A stretch of DNA of 64,000 nucleotides from Alistipes sp. (GTDB lineage: Bacteria > Bacteroidota > Bacteroidia > Bacteroidales > Rikenellaceae): NCBI GenBank assembly GCA_017399485.1, contig JAFQCA010000027.1, forward strand, positions 1-64,000, read 5' to 3'. Position 1 is the stretch's first letter. Every line of letters begins with the position of its first letter. Below are positions 62,725 to 64,000 of the stretch, piece by piece. Made by a program: the position numbers and the translations under genes. Under the pieces are notes generated by a model. The model was not told where the DNA came from, did no database searches, and worked only from the letters and a program-made list of their open reading frames with translations.

Positions 62725-63792
62725 TTATTGAACGTTGTTTAACTGTACGGGCAAATCCTCGCGTAACTGCAATGTACCCGATGTGATGATTGTATCACCC
62801 ACCTCAATACCTTCGACAATGTGAATCAAAGCGTCGGTGCGGAGTCCTGTCTTGACGGCTACAGCCTTTGCCTTGCCTGAACGATAGAGGAATACCTTAT
62901 CGACGCCCATCTCAGGAACGATAGCCTCAGTCGGAATGGCTATGGCGTTGGGGATATCCTGCATACGAATCTTTGCCGAAATAAAACGTCCGGGCTGCAA
63001 GCGGCCATTGGGGTTGGCATAGGTACCACGTACCGACAACATACGAGTGTCGCTATCAACCTCCGACTCCTTGGCATAAACCGAAGCCTTGAACTCCTCG
63101 TTTATACCCTCGACAGTAAACGTAAGGGGTGTGCCGGGCTTTACCTGGTCGGCATAACGTTCCGGAACAAACATATCAATCTTGAGGGGTGAAACCTTTG
63201 TAAGTTTAGCCACAACCACGCTTGGTGAGGCGTAGGCACCCTCACTGACGTTACGCAAACCGATGATACCATCGAATGGAGCGCGCAACTCGGTGAGTGC
63301 GATGTTCTGCTTTACGATGTCGATGTCGGCATTGAGCGTTGCCAACTCGGTGCGGGCCTGTTCGAAGGCCTCCTGACTTACGGCATCCTTCTCCAAAAGG
63401 GTGCTCTGACGATATACGCGGTCCTGAGCCAACTTGAGTTGTGCCTCATAGCGCGAGAGTTGAGCCTGAAGTGGTTTATCGTTTACTTTGGCCAACAAAT
63501 CACCCTTGCGTACCATTGTACCCTCCTTGAAATTTATCTCGACAATCTTACCCGATGTCTCAAACGTCAAATCAACCTCCTCGTCGGGGAGTAGGTTGCC
63601 GACCATTCTGATATCCTCGGTAAGGTCTTTAGGAGAGATGACTACACCGTTTACGTTTAGAATATTATTACGAGGTGCTGCAGCCTTTGGGGCATCTGCG
63701 CTGCTCTTATGATTTTTGTAATAGTTATATCCGCCCAAAATTATGCCGAAGACGGCAAGAATGATTGCGGTGATAATCCACTTCCTTTTCAT
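62725..63792 (-). CDS. RND periplasmic adaptor (membrane fusion protein)
   Basis: This 355-aa protein has an N-terminal membrane anchor (WIITAIILAVFGIILGGYNY). A biotinyl-lipoyl-like half (GKIVEINFKEGTMVRKGDLLAKVND) and a helical hairpin (QAQLSRYEAQLKLAQDRVYRQSTLLEKDAVSQEAFEQA) follow, with a beta-barrel and MP domain ending GDTIITSGTLQLREDLPV. It bridges the RND pump and the TolC-like duct. It is the first gene of the operon. AT-rich upstream sequence has TAnnTTTG matches but none with a good -33. The 9-codon extension to 63819 is not preferred. Confidence 0.93.
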   Translation of the reverse strand: MKRKWIITAIILAVFGIILGGYNYYKNHKSSADAPKAAAPRNNILNVNGVVISPKDLTEDIRMVGNLLPDEEVDLTFETSGKIVEINFKEGTMVRKGDLLAKVNDKPLQAQLSRYEAQLKLAQDRVYRQSTLLEKDAVSQEAFEQARTELATLNADIDIVKQNIALTELRAPFDGIIGLRNVSEGAYASPSVVVAKLTKVSPLKIDMFVPERYADQVKPGTPLTFTVEGINEEFKASVYAKESEVDSDTRMLSVRGTYANPNGRLQPGRFISAKIRMQDIPNAIAIPTEAIVPEMGVDKVFLYRSGKAKAVAVKTGLRTDALIHIVEGIEVGDTIITSGTLQLREDLPVQLNNVQ

Positions 63793-63962
63793 ATTGTAAA
63801 ATTGCTTGATTGTAAACAAAAATATTCACACAAAATTATAAAAAATAATTCAAAAAGTGTATTGTAGCATTGATTTTATCGGGTGAAGTGACCAAAATGG
63901 GCGGTGAAATATTTAGGTGGGTTTATGAGTGCGGGCGATGAGTTTTGCCGTGCCTGTAAACG

Positions 63963-63993
63963 AAAAAAACTGCCCGACCAAAGTCGAGCAGTT
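63963..63993 (-). terminator. Terminator of a gene beyond the right edge (minus strand)
   Basis: On the minus strand aactgctcgac pairs with gtcgggcagtt (one wobble) and is followed by seven T. It implies a minus-strand gene ending just outside the window. The remaining sequence 63793-63962 shows no gene. Confidence 0.8.
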
Positions 63994-64000
63994 ATATATA

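Overview
The window is a chromosomal segment of a gut-type Bacteroidales bacterium (Bacteroidota). Support comes from the gene content: DUF4270, DUF3098, GldE, YfhO, DUF4465 and a BtuG-like surface propeller, TonB-dependent receptor lipoproteins, Ser-type sulfatases with an anaerobic maturase, and a one-step diaminopimelate dehydrogenase. It also comes from repeated intergenic matches to the Bacteroidota promoter (-33 TTTG, about 19 bp, -7 TAnnTTTG). The family cannot be fixed from sequence alone. A Rikenellaceae or Cryptobacteroides-like lineage is possible but unproven. No phage, insertion sequence, CRISPR array or rRNA was seen. One tRNA gene, tRNA-Glu(CUC), is present.

Layout. 1-582 is the 3' end of a secreted carbohydrate-binding protein. 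1095-6088 (minus) holds an aldehyde dehydrogenase/SDR pair, a FucP-like sugar transporter and a polyprenyl diphosphate synthase. 6202-12481 (plus) is a tight run yfhO-ftsX-DUF3098-uppP-truB-queA. 12593-18591 carries a stand-alone GT5 N-terminal domain, a DUF4270 lipoprotein, topA and a secreted PepC-like peptidase. 18854-20242 is an unrecognised membrane/coiled-coil protein. 20316-28833 has YitT, a TIGR01212 radical SAM protein, priA-comF, dnaB and yifB. 29129-37750 is the distal division and wall cluster murG-murC-ftsQ-ftsA-ftsZ followed by gldE and a phosphopantetheinyl transferase. A MATE pump, a DUF2264 protein and an exported peptide deformylase follow.

41385-47313 is a vitamin B12 acquisition operon. 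It has a promoter, seven exact 22-bp leader repeats, a cobalamin riboswitch, three surface lipoproteins (DUF4465 with collagen-like repeats, an unnamed one, and a BtuG-like propeller) and a BtuB receptor. 47449-51823 is a sulfatase/maturase/sulfatase cluster, and both sulfatases carry the Ser version of the formylglycine motif. 51888-58052 has a DUF819 membrane protein, a minus-strand operon (BASS transporter, acyltransferase, BamA-like outer membrane protein) and ddh behind tRNA-Glu. 58343-63792 (minus) is a complete tripartite RND efflux operon.

The most unusual structures are the following. A dispersed ~105-bp repeat folds as a cloverleaf with compensatory base changes between copies. The 22-bp array is fused to the B12 riboswitch. 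FtsQ carries a ~125-residue charged coiled-coil insertion. A peptide deformylase has all its metal motifs and a lipoprotein signal. The 462-aa orphan protein carries three exact 14-residue repeats. Start codons were revised in many genes because the longest open frame began with TTG or extended into a promoter, terminator or repeat.
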